A DNA stretch of 64,000 nucleotides from V1-33 sp039795165 (lineage in GTDB: Bacteria > Verrucomicrobiota > Verrucomicrobiia > Verrucomicrobiales > V1-33): positions 143,390 through 207,389 of the forward strand of contig JBDKER010000001.1 in NCBI GenBank assembly GCA_039795165.1, read 5' to 3'. Every line of letters starts with the position of its first letter. Position 1 is the first letter of the stretch. The notes below the pieces were generated by a model. The model did not search any database, had not been told where the DNA came from, and worked only from the letters and a program-made list of their open reading frames with translations. Shown in pieces: positions 25,712 through 34,166 of this stretch. The position numbers were made by a program, and so were the translations under genes.

Positions 25712-28090
25712 ATGCGAATTCCCCTGACGGTTCCGTTGCTGATGGTATGTGGCCTGCCTGCGATGATGGGCTGGGCGCAGGATAGCGGGGTGCCGCCACG
25801 GGCCGTTCCGGTGGAAGAGAGTGCCGAGGAGGCGGACGATGCTGCCGGCGAGGGTGGGGAGGCGGGGATGGGACCGGTGGTGGAGAGTGAGGAAGCTGTG
25901 CCGCGGGCGGTTCCGGTGGAGGAGGATGCGGCAGTAGAGTCCGGGGAGACGGACATGGAGGAGAGCGCTGCGGGGGAGGGTGCTGAGGAAGCGGCACCGC
26001 CGCGGGCGGTTCCGGTCGCTGAAGACGGGCCTGAGGGTCAGGAAGCCGTGGTGGAGCAGGAGGAGGCGGTGAAGGCTCCGGCGGTGCCGACGCCGCCGCC
26101 GCTGGTGCGTCCGGCGGCTCCGAAGAGCACTGCCCCGGATCCTTCGAAGATTGACATTGCGTTGAATACGGATCCGAATGCGCGGCCGGTGTCATTGCGC
26201 ATTCCGGCTCCGCGGGGACTGATTGTGGACCGTTATGGGAAGCCGCTGGCGCAGAACCGTGTGTCCTGTTATCCTGGGGTGGAGTTTCCGCTGCCTGATG
26301 GGGTGGCGGATGCGGAGGTGCTGGCGGCGGTGCGGCCGGGGATTGAGTATTGCCGGACGGCGCTTGGGGTGACGTGGGAAGTGACGGACGAAGAAATTCT
26401 CGAGCATTACCAGAAGCGCCGATGGGTGCCGATGTACTGCAATGCGGTGATTGCCCAGGACAAGGCGGATGCGGCGAAGAAGAAGGCACCTGCCGGGGTG
26501 ATGTTCCGTCCGTTTTTCCTCCGCCATTATCCTGAGAAATCGTATGCCGGACATCTGCTGGGTCAGATGGGGAAGAGCGGTGGATTTTCGACTGGGGATC
26601 TGAAGCCGGAGGAAATGATGTGGCCGCCGACGGTGGGGCGTGCTGGGCTCGAGAAGCGGTTCGATCAGGAACTGACGGGGAAGCCTGGTCTGTACACGGC
26701 TTTGTATGATGCTAAGGGAGAGCGGCTTGCGGAGGAATGGAGAGAGCGCCCGCGGGCGGGTCATACGGTGGTGACGTCGATTGATCTGGAGATGCAGGCG
26801 AGTGCCGAGCGTGGGCTGCGGTCACGGGGGATCCGGGGAGCCTTTGTGATCATGGATGTGCGGACGGGGGACGTTCTGGCGATGGCGTCGACACCGGCGC
26901 CGGATCCGAACGACTGGGTGTATGGGATTGGGGATGAGGACTACAAGAAGCTCATCAATCATCCTGACAAAATTCTCTACTGCCGGGCGACGCAGGGATT
27001 GTATCCGCCGGCTTCGACATTCAAGATTGTGACGGCGCTGGCGGCATTGGAGACTCCGAAGGTGGATCCGGGAACGGAGTACCGCTGTTACAAAGGGATG
27101 TATTTCGGGAAGATATGGATGTGGAATCATTCTCACCGTGATGAGGGATCGATGACCGTGGTGCGGGCGATCAAGCGGTCTTGCAACACGTGGTTTTTTC
27201 AGGCGGCGAAGGCTTGTGGTGGGGATGCTTTGAGCAGCATGGGGAGTTTGTTTGGATTCGGGGACAAGACCGGAATTTGTCTGGAGGACATGGAGGTGGC
27301 TGGGAGGATGCCGACGCCGGAGTATTATGTGACGGCGAAGAAGGGCTCGATGGTGGGGGGTAATCTGGCGAACGTGTCGATTGGGCAGGGGGATGTGGAG
27401 TCGACTCCGCTGCAGGTCTGTCAGATGATGGCTGGAGTGGCGCGTGGGGATGCTGTGCCGCGGCCGAGGCTTGTGAAGCAGATCCAGGATGTGGATGGGA
27501 GGATTGTGCAGCATTTTCCGCCATCGGTCCGGACTGCCTTGAATCTATCGAAGGAGAATCTGGATGCGGTGCGTCGCGGGATGCGGGCGGTGGTGGCGGA
27601 CGGGGATGGGACGGGAACGCGGGCGGCGATTTCAGCGGTGGCGATGGCTGGCAAGACGGGGACGGGTCAGTGGCAGCCTTCGAAGCGGCAGTACGTGGCG
27701 TGGTTTGCGGGCTTCGTGCCTGCGAGCAAGCCAGAGTATGCCTATGCGTGTCTGTATGAGGGGGATCCTGGGGAGGCTGAGATTTCCGGTGGCCGCAAGG
27801 TGGCTCCGATTGTCGGCGAAGTGTTCCGGTCTGTTTACCGGACGCTGGGTCGGCGGGGCGAGGAGCGGAAGCGTGAGCAGGAGGAGACTGCCGGGGAGGA
27901 ATCGGGACAGGGGCAGGTCACGAAGGTGCGCAAGCCCAGGCGGAAGGCGGAAGGCAGTGGAGCAGTGGCTACGGCGTCGCGTCAGTCCACATCGGCTCCG
28001 CAGCCTGCGCCGTCGCCGGCTCCTGCTCCGGCGCAGCAGCGTCGTGGAGGCCTTCGTGGGTTCTTCGACCGGCTGCGGAAGAAGGAATGA
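25712..28090 (+). CDS. Penicillin-binding protein 2-like transpeptidase with long acidic N-terminal spacer
   Basis: 792 residues from the ATG at 25712, which opens a signal-like segment (MRIPLTVPLLMVCGLPAMMG). Residues 25-150 are an acidic Glu/Pro/Val-rich spacer with PRAVPV repeated at 29-34, 64-69 and 97-102. The dimerisation domain starts at PAPRGLIVDRYGKPLAQN. The transpeptidase domain has SxxK at S435-K438 (PPASTFKIV), SxN at S490-N492 (KRSCNTWF) and KTG at 648-650. The C-terminus is a basic, Pro/Ala/Gln-rich tail. It cross-links peptidoglycan, most likely in elongation. The usual neighbours mreBCD and rodA are not here. A normal class B PBP has a short cytoplasmic tail and no such spacer. 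Confidence 0.9.
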   Translation: MRIPLTVPLLMVCGLPAMMGWAQDSGVPPRAVPVEESAEEADDAAGEGGEAGMGPVVESEEAVPRAVPVEEDAAVESGETDMEESAAGEGAEEAAPPRAVPVAEDGPEGQEAVVEQEEAVKAPAVPTPPPLVRPAAPKSTAPDPSKIDIALNTDPNARPVSLRIPAPRGLIVDRYGKPLAQNRVSCYPGVEFPLPDGVADAEVLAAVRPGIEYCRTALGVTWEVTDEEILEHYQKRRWVPMYCNAVIAQDKADAAKKKAPAGVMFRPFFLRHYPEKSYAGHLLGQMGKSGGFSTGDLKPEEMMWPPTVGRAGLEKRFDQELTGKPGLYTALYDAKGERLAEEWRERPRAGHTVVTSIDLEMQASAERGLRSRGIRGAFVIMDVRTGDVLAMASTPAPDPNDWVYGIGDEDYKKLINHPDKILYCRATQGLYPPASTFKIVTALAALETPKVDPGTEYRCYKGMYFGKIWMWNHSHRDEGSMTVVRAIKRSCNTWFFQAAKACGGDALSSMGSLFGFGDKTGICLEDMEVAGRMPTPEYYVTAKKGSMVGGNLANVSIGQGDVESTPLQVCQMMAGVARGDAVPRPRLVKQIQDVDGRIVQHFPPSVRTALNLSKENLDAVRRGMRAVVADGDGTGTRAAISAVAMAGKTGTGQWQPSKRQYVAWFAGFVPASKPEYAYACLYEGDPGEAEISGGRKVAPIVGEVFRSVYRTLGRRGEERKREQEETAGEESGQGQVTKVRKPRRKAEGSGAVATASRQSTSAPQPAPSPAPAPAQQRRGGLRGFFDRLRKKE

Positions 28091-28258
28091 GAACGGTGGG
28101 CGGAATCCGTCCTGAGGTTTGCCCGCATGGGCAGACTCTGGGGTTTATCGTGAGGCCTTCAGGGGAAAGGCTAGGGCTGAAACCTGTTGGCGGGGTGCCG
28201 CGATCGGTGTTTTCCGCGACGAGTCCGTTGTTGCGCTGATGATTGACCCGTCTGGGGG

Positions 28259-28465
28259 TCAGGCCGAGGTGCGGCGGAGGCCGGCGCGGACGAGCAGGTG
28301 AGCGAGGACAGGGTCGTGCTGCACCAGTTCGAGTGCGAGGCGGCGGAGGTCATCTCCGGAGGACTGCGGTGGTCTGGCCTTGGTGGTGGGTTCCGGTTCC
28401 GGGAGGGAGAATGACTGGCGGCGCGGGCGAGGGGGGATGGTGTAGCAGACGTGCGTTGAGTTCAT
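28259..28465 (-). CDS. Possible small protein downstream of the RHH regulator
   Basis: 68 codons, 33 bp after the RHH gene on the same strand. The N-terminal half is Pro/Arg-rich. The C-terminal half SGDDLRRLALELVQHDPVLA is a plausible amphipathic helix. No family is recognised and no strong Shine-Dalgarno is visible. Position and strand suggest a second cistron of the RHH unit, perhaps the partner in a toxin-antitoxin-like pair, but chance coding is possible. Confidence 0.4.
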   Translation of the reverse strand: MNSTHVCYTIPPRPRRQSFSLPEPEPTTKARPPQSSGDDLRRLALELVQHDPVLAHLLVRAGLRRTSA

Positions 28466-28498
28466 GGTTTTTGTTGAGGGTAAAGATAAATGGAATTT

Positions 28499-28735
28499 TC
28501 AGAAATCCGTGTCAGTTTCGGTCGGACGGGTTGGAGTTGGGCCTGGTGCCACGCCGACCATGTCTCTGCGGGTGGATAGTTCCCGCAGCTTTTCCTTGAG
28601 GAGGACCGCTGCTGTCTCAGCGGCATTTTTTCCGTAGAACCCGCTTATGCTCAACTGCTCCAGAAAATCGCGAACCGACTGCGTCACCGAGAGGGTGATC
28701 TGCACTGTGTCCACGTTGTTCTTTTGGCGCGCCAT
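28499..28735 (-). CDS. Ribbon-helix-helix (CopG/Arc-like) DNA-binding protein
   Basis: 78 residues from the ATG at 28735. The core has the RHH pattern: a beta strand with alternating residues (VDTVQITLSV), helix A (TQSVRDFLEQLSISG) and helix B (NAAETAAVLLKEKLREL), followed by a Pro/Thr-rich tail. RHH proteins bind palindromes as dimers of dimers and are often autoregulatory. A perfect palindrome sits 15 bp upstream of this start (28751-28768). An upstream in-frame ATG (28786) would put the palindrome inside the gene and is less likely. Confidence 0.75.
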   Translation of the reverse strand: MARQKNNVDTVQITLSVTQSVRDFLEQLSISGFYGKNAAETAAVLLKEKLRELSTRRDMVGVAPGPTPTRPTETDTDF

Positions 28736-28750
28736 TCGTTCCGGATAATT

Positions 28751-28768
28751 ATGCCATAAATTTGGCAT
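28751..28768. promoter_or_regulatory. Palindrome, candidate autoregulatory operator of the RHH gene
   Basis: Arms ATGCCA and TGGCAT are perfect inverted repeats around TAAATT. The site is 15 bp upstream of the RHH start codon. A TTGACA match to a -35 hexamer lies at 28781-28786 on the minus strand, so the palindrome falls in the promoter and leader region where a repressor would act. No good -10 is fixed. Assignment of the binding protein is inference. Confidence 0.6.
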
Positions 28769-28967
28769 TTTTATCGGATTTGTCAATCGTTCCCGCGAAA
28801 TTGCGCAGGAATGGGTGTTTGCGTGGTTGGGTGCGGGTGCGGTGGGGGAGGGGAGTGGTGCCTGGGTGAGAGCCGTAAGTGGGCGGTCGTGATTTTATAG
28901 GCAGGCGGCTGTAAACCGGGATGATTCGGGGGCGTATGGGGGAAGGAAATCTTAGTCCCCCGACCAC

Positions 28968-31900
28968 ATGAACAAATCTGCCTTACTGATTCTGACGCTT
29001 GCTGGAGCGCATGCTGCTTTTGCTGAGCCGCTGCGGGTGTATGTTCGTGGGGGGACGGCGAACCGTGGGGAGGAAGTGCATGCGCACACTCGGTTTGCGC
29101 GGGAATGGCCCGGGGTACTGACGGAGCGGGGGATGAAGGCCGAGGGCGGGACGGAGTTGCCGACGGACGAGCAATTGGCGCGGACGGATGTGGTGGTGAT
29201 GTATGCGCAGGAGGGAGGCACGTGGCCGCCGTCGCGCTGGATGGCATTGGAAGGGTATCTGAAGCGAGGGGGTGGGCTGGTGGTGCTGCATACGGCGGCG
29301 GTGAGCGAGCAGCCGGATCACTGGAAAGCGATTGTGGGGGGCACGTGGCGGCCTGGGGCGACCAAGTGGAGGGAAGGTCCGATGGATCTGTATTACACTG
29401 AGAACCAGAACATTGGAGGGGGGCATGCGATCACGCGGACGGCCAGCAATTTTCATTTCGACGATGAGATCTACTATGATCTGGAGTGGCTGCCCGAGGT
29501 GCAGGTATTGGCGACGAGCTATACGCCGAATGTGCCGCAGGGGCGGCGGCAGGCCGAGGGAGGGAAGCCGCACATTTACGACATTCAGCCGCAGATGTGG
29601 ACGTACGAGCGGACGATCGAGGGCGGGACGCAGCCGTACCGGGCGTTTGTGAGCATTCCCGGGCATTTGTACAAATCGTTCGCCCTGCCGCACTACCGGG
29701 CCATTCTGATGCGTGGGATTGCGTGGGCCGGGAAGCGGGAGAACATTGATGAATTCTGCCGACCGGAGGAACTATCGAGTCTGCGCTATCCTGAGGGAGG
29801 GCCGATGAAGCCCGAGGACACGCTGAAGAATCTGGAGGTGCATCCGGATTTCGATCTGAAGCTGGTGGCGACCGAGCCTCTCATAACCAAGCCGATGAAT
29901 TTCGACTGGGCGCCTGATGGGAGTCTGTGGGTGGCGGAGACGCCGGAGTATCCGAACGGGCGTCGCGGGATGAGGCCGGACTACCGTGGGCGAGAGTGGA
30001 AGGATCATGGGGGCATTGATCCGACGCCGGGAGAGCAGCGGCGGCCGGCGCAGGACAAGATCAGCCGGCTGACGGACACCGATGGGGATGGGGTGATGGA
30101 CCGGAAGGAAGCGTTTTACGAGGGCCTTGATCTGGTGACGGGCCTTGTGTTTCACCGTGACGGGGTGATTGTGACGCAGGCACCGGATATTCTCTGGCTG
30201 CGGGATACCGACCGTGATGGGAAGGCTGACAAGGTTGAGAAGCTGTACGGCAATCTGGGGACTGGGGACACGCATGCGGTCATCAACAATCCGCGCTGGG
30301 GATGGGATGGCTGGATCTATGCCACGCATGGCTACAGTGGTTCCGGCAACGTCGTGAATGCGAAGGGCGAGAAGATGCCGAACATCGGGAGCGGCGTGAT
30401 CCGCTTCAAGCCTGACGGGACGTGGATTGAGCAGTATTCGTCGAAGGGCGGCAATACGTGGGGGCTGCAGATCACCGACGACAACCGGGTCATGTGGACG
30501 CAGCCGACGAGCGGGACGATTCTGGAGCATGTGGTGGTGCCCGAGTATGCGCTGGCGCGGGGCAAGTGGGCCAACACGCCGAGTTTCAATGTGGTGATTG
30601 GATCACCGAAGAGTTATCCGCTGATTCCGTGGGAGCAGCTGGCGTATGTGCAGATTGACCTTGTGGGATCGTTCACGGCGACGGCTGGAACGGTGATTTA
30701 CGACGGAGGGTCGTGGCCTGCGGAGTATCATGGGGACTATTTCACGACCGAGCCGACCATCAACGTTGTGCATCATGAGCGGCTCAAGGTGAAGGGCAGC
30801 ACCTATGAAGGGTACAAGCTGCCGGGGCGGGAAGAGACTGAATTCATCCGGAGCAAGGACATGTGGTGGCGGCCGATCGAAGTGAGGGTGGGCCCGGATG
30901 GGGCGGTCTATGTGGGTGATTTCTACAATCAGGCAGTGATTCACAACGACACCCGGGGACCGGACCACAATCAGGTGAATGCGGCGGTGCGGCCTGACCG
31001 GGATCATTATTTCGGTCGCATCTGGAAGCTTGATCACAAGCAGGCGAAGAAGCTGACGGTCCCTGATCTGGCGAAGGGAGGGGAAGTGGAGATTGCGAAG
31101 GCCTTGTCCCATCCGAACCGGCATGTGCGGATGAATGCGCAGCGTCTGCTGCGTGAATTGGTGGAGGCGAAGGGTGTTTCCGAAGCTGGCGGGCCTGGTG
31201 GCATTGCGGGTGATGCGGTGCGCGAGGTTTCGGGTTCGCTGCGGAGTGGGGAAGCTGGGACGCGCATGGCGGCCCTGTGGGCGATGGGCAGCATGGGGCT
31301 GCTGGCTCCCGAGCAATTGTCGGCTGCGCTCAACGATGCGGATCCGGTGGTGCGGAGGAATGCGGCGCAGGCGGCCGAGGTCTTTGCGGCGAAGGATGCC
31401 GCGGCGGATCTGGAGAAGCGCATTGGGGATGATGATGCGCGGGTGCGGACTGCGGCGCTGGTAGCCCTTGCTGCGGCGGAGCCATCGGCTGCAGCGGTGG
31501 CTGCGGTGGTCAAGGCGTGGCCGCGCTTTGCGGACGACTATGAACGTTCTGCGGCCGTGGGGGTGCTTGCGGCCAATAGTGCGGCGGCGATTGCCGCGAT
31601 TCTGGACAGTGGCAGCGAGCAGTTGTCTCCGGTGGCATCGATTCTGGCGCAGACCATGGGCGAGAAGAACGACACAGGGGCGGCGGCGGCCCTTGTGGAA
31701 GCGCTCGCGGCCAAGCCGGCTTCGGCTGATGGGCTCAAGCGCGGGATTCTGGATACGCTCGCGAAGAGTCTGAAGGCTGTTCCGGCGATGACCCCGCAGC
31801 TGGCGGGAGCCTTCAAGTCCCTGCTGTCGGGTGGGGCTGCGGGCAGTGCTCTGCCGCTGGCGGCGGCATGGGACCGGGAAGGTGCGCTGCGCGAGGCCAT

Positions 31901-34076
31901 GGCAGGAATCACGGCCGGCATGCTGGCGAAGGTGAAGGATGGAGCGGCCTCCGAGGACGAGAGGTTTGCGGCGGCGCAGACGCTCATTGGACTGCGCAAG
32001 GCGGTGGCCGAAGCGGATCCGGCGCTGATGGAACTGCTGAGCGGCGCGGCTTCGCCGGGGTTCAAGGTGCGGCTCGTCAATGCGCTGGGCGAGACAGACG
32101 ATGCGGCTCTTGGTGGCAAGCTGGCGTCGGTTTTCAGTGCGGTGCCTGCTGACGTGCAGACGGTGGCGTTCACGACGATGCTGAAGCGGGCCGAGTGGTC
32201 CCTGGGGCTGCTTGATGCGGTGAAGGCGAAGAAGATTGACCCGGTTCTGCTTGGTCCTGCGAACATCTACCGTCTGCGGACGCATCCGGACAAGGCCGTG
32301 GCGAAGCGGGCCAACGAGATGATGGATGAATTGATGCCTGGGGCGAAGGCCAAGGCTGAAGTGATTGCGAAGCTTGCTCCCGAGGTGGAGAAGAAGGGGA
32401 ATGTGGAGAATGGCAAGCTGCTCTTCACGTCGACCTGTGCGACCTGTCACAAGTTCGGGGAAGCCGGGATGGAAGTGGGACCGAATCTGACCGGGATGGG
32501 GGCGCATGGAGCCGGTGAACTGCTGGCAGCGATTGTCGATCCGAATGCCGAGGTCGATCCGTCGTACACGGCATGGAATGTGGAGACGAAGGATGGGCGG
32601 ACCTTTGCCGGGGTGATTGCGCGTGAGAATCCGGCGAACATCTTCATCAAGTTCCAGGGTGGTGAGCAGGATCTGAGGACCGCAGACATCAGGTCGCGCA
32701 GCAATACGGGACGTTCGCTCATGCCGGAAGGTTTTGACGGTCTCGGGGCCGAGGCGCTGCGGGACATCATCAGCTACATGCAGAGTGTCGATGGAGGGAA
32801 ATTCCGGACCCTTGATCTGCGGCAGTCGTTCACGACGACGACTTCGCTTGGTCTTTACGAAAGTCAGGAACTCAAGGAGCAGACCCTGCGGTTCCGGAAG
32901 ACTGGCACGGTCCCGGTGGAAGGAGTGCCCTTCAATGTGGTGGGGCCGGAGAAACTGCCGAACAATGTGATTGTGCTGCGCGGGGGTCCTGGGGGAACGC
33001 ATTCTGCGGGACTGCCTGCGAAGGTGGTCATCAAGGTTGGTGGCTTCAAGGCGAACCGCATTCACTTCCTTGGCGGGGTCACTGGCTGGGGCTGGCAGCC
33101 TGGGCGCGAGGAATCACCGGTGATGAAGATCACGGTGCACACGACCCAGGGTCAGCGCGAAACCTACCTCTGCAAGAACGGTGTGGAATTCTCCGATTAC
33201 ATCGGGCGCTTCGACGTTCCCGGTTCGAAGTTTGTGGCCGGGTTGGTGCAGCCGCATCAGGTGCGGTGGTTCACCAAGGCGCTAACGACCGCGCATGAGA
33301 TCGACCGGATTACGCTGGAATCGGTCGGTTTCGAGGCTGCGCCGACGATTTTGGCGATCACGGCGGAGCTTTCCGACAAGCCGGCGCCTGCTGAGCCGGA
33401 GAAGGCACCGAAGACATCGTCGGTGGAGTGGAAGCCGGGGACGAAGGTGCTGCTGATTGGCGGCGGGGCATCGCATGACTATCAGAAGTGGTTCAATGAG
33501 CATGACACGAAGGTGCTGGTGGAGGCTGGGTATTCCGTGAACTACACGGAGGATGCGGCGGTAGCGGCGCAGGAACTGGCGAATGCCGATGTGGCTGTGA
33601 TCAGTGCGAACCATGGGAGTTTCAGCGGGATTGCGTTCCGTGATGCGCTCATGAAGTTCATCGAGGCGAAGAAGGGTCTCGTGCTGCTGCATCCTGGGCT
33701 GTGGTACAACTGGGGTGACTGGGCTGAGTACAACAAGTCGATCGCTGGTGGTGGCAGCCGCGGCCATGATGCGCTGGGAGAATTCGAAGTGAAGGTGCTC
33801 AACGCGCAGCATCCTCTGCTGAAGGGGGTGAGTGGCGGGTTCCGCATCACGGATGAACTGTATTATTATCAGCCCGATCCGGCGGGCACTCCGGTGGAAG
33901 TGCTGGCCGCGGCGACGAGCCGTCAGAAGTCCGGTGATTTTCCGCAGGTCTTTGTGGTGAAGCATCCGAAGACGCGGATTGCGGGGCTGACGCTGGGTCA
34001 TGATGGCCGGGCGCATGAGTTGCCGCAGTACAAGACACTGCTGCTGAATGCCGTGCAGTGGACGTCGGGTAAATGA
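28968..34076 (+). CDS. Giant exported fusion: ThuA, PVC-type heme-binding dehydrogenase, HEAT, cytochrome c, sugar-binding-like domain, second ThuA
   Basis: 1702 residues with a signal peptide (MNKSALLILTLAGAHAAFA). Domains in order: ThuA-like (about 22-260, GGGLVVLHTAA); a membrane-bound dehydrogenase-type beta-propeller (about 285-690, NFDWAPDGSLWVAETPEYP); HEAT-like Ala-rich repeats (about 700-1115); a cytochrome c domain with CATCH at 1157-1161 and the PVC tail motif SLMPEGFDGL; a beta-sandwich-like region (about 1270-1480); and a second ThuA domain (about 1494-1702, VLLIGGGASHDYQ and TLGHDGRAHE). The propeller plus heme type is typical of Planctomycetota and Verrucomicrobiota and is thought to oxidise sugars or alcohols in the periplasm; ThuA is linked to trehalose utilisation. 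It is the first gene of the 28968-42777 locus. Confidence 0.93.
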   Translation: MNKSALLILTLAGAHAAFAEPLRVYVRGGTANRGEEVHAHTRFAREWPGVLTERGMKAEGGTELPTDEQLARTDVVVMYAQEGGTWPPSRWMALEGYLKRGGGLVVLHTAAVSEQPDHWKAIVGGTWRPGATKWREGPMDLYYTENQNIGGGHAITRTASNFHFDDEIYYDLEWLPEVQVLATSYTPNVPQGRRQAEGGKPHIYDIQPQMWTYERTIEGGTQPYRAFVSIPGHLYKSFALPHYRAILMRGIAWAGKRENIDEFCRPEELSSLRYPEGGPMKPEDTLKNLEVHPDFDLKLVATEPLITKPMNFDWAPDGSLWVAETPEYPNGRRGMRPDYRGREWKDHGGIDPTPGEQRRPAQDKISRLTDTDGDGVMDRKEAFYEGLDLVTGLVFHRDGVIVTQAPDILWLRDTDRDGKADKVEKLYGNLGTGDTHAVINNPRWGWDGWIYATHGYSGSGNVVNAKGEKMPNIGSGVIRFKPDGTWIEQYSSKGGNTWGLQITDDNRVMWTQPTSGTILEHVVVPEYALARGKWANTPSFNVVIGSPKSYPLIPWEQLAYVQIDLVGSFTATAGTVIYDGGSWPAEYHGDYFTTEPTINVVHHERLKVKGSTYEGYKLPGREETEFIRSKDMWWRPIEVRVGPDGAVYVGDFYNQAVIHNDTRGPDHNQVNAAVRPDRDHYFGRIWKLDHKQAKKLTVPDLAKGGEVEIAKALSHPNRHVRMNAQRLLRELVEAKGVSEAGGPGGIAGDAVREVSGSLRSGEAGTRMAALWAMGSMGLLAPEQLSAALNDADPVVRRNAAQAAEVFAAKDAAADLEKRIGDDDARVRTAALVALAAAEPSAAAVAAVVKAWPRFADDYERSAAVGVLAANSAAAIAAILDSGSEQLSPVASILAQTMGEKNDTGAAAALVEALAAKPASADGLKRGILDTLAKSLKAVPAMTPQLAGAFKSLLSGGAAGSALPLAAAWDREGALREAMAGITAGMLAKVKDGAASEDERFAAAQTLIGLRKAVAEADPALMELLSGAASPGFKVRLVNALGETDDAALGGKLASVFSAVPADVQTVAFTTMLKRAEWSLGLLDAVKAKKIDPVLLGPANIYRLRTHPDKAVAKRANEMMDELMPGAKAKAEVIAKLAPEVEKKGNVENGKLLFTSTCATCHKFGEAGMEVGPNLTGMGAHGAGELLAAIVDPNAEVDPSYTAWNVETKDGRTFAGVIARENPANIFIKFQGGEQDLRTADIRSRSNTGRSLMPEGFDGLGAEALRDIISYMQSVDGGKFRTLDLRQSFTTTTSLGLYESQELKEQTLRFRKTGTVPVEGVPFNVVGPEKLPNNVIVLRGGPGGTHSAGLPAKVVIKVGGFKANRIHFLGGVTGWGWQPGREESPVMKITVHTTQGQRETYLCKNGVEFSDYIGRFDVPGSKFVAGLVQPHQVRWFTKALTTAHEIDRITLESVGFEAAPTILAITAELSDKPAPAEPEKAPKTSSVEWKPGTKVLLIGGGASHDYQKWFNEHDTKVLVEAGYSVNYTEDAAVAAQELANADVAVISANHGSFSGIAFRDALMKFIEAKKGLVLLHPGLWYNWGDWAEYNKSIAGGGSRGHDALGEFEVKVLNAQHPLLKGVSGGFRITDELYYYQPDPAGTPVEVLAAATSRQKSGDFPQVFVVKHPKTRIAGLTLGHDGRAHELPQYKTLLLNAVQWTSGK

Positions 34077-34166
34077 TGCTGACCGCCGTGGGCGCGTCCG
34101 GCTTCCGGGTTGCGTGGGCGGCGGATGGCGGGGCCCGGGAAGTCAGTTCACCAGAAGATACCGGTC

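Noticed and set aside
25780..26030. CRISPR-like repeat
   Set aside because: The repeated DNA encodes PRAVPV in frame, with unequal spacing and drifted codons; it is an internal protein repeat.
30603..33065. 820-codon minus-strand open frame opposite the giant ThuA-dehydrogenase gene
   Set aside because: No recognisable motif; composition of an antisense shadow (Arg/His/Pro/Leu-rich).
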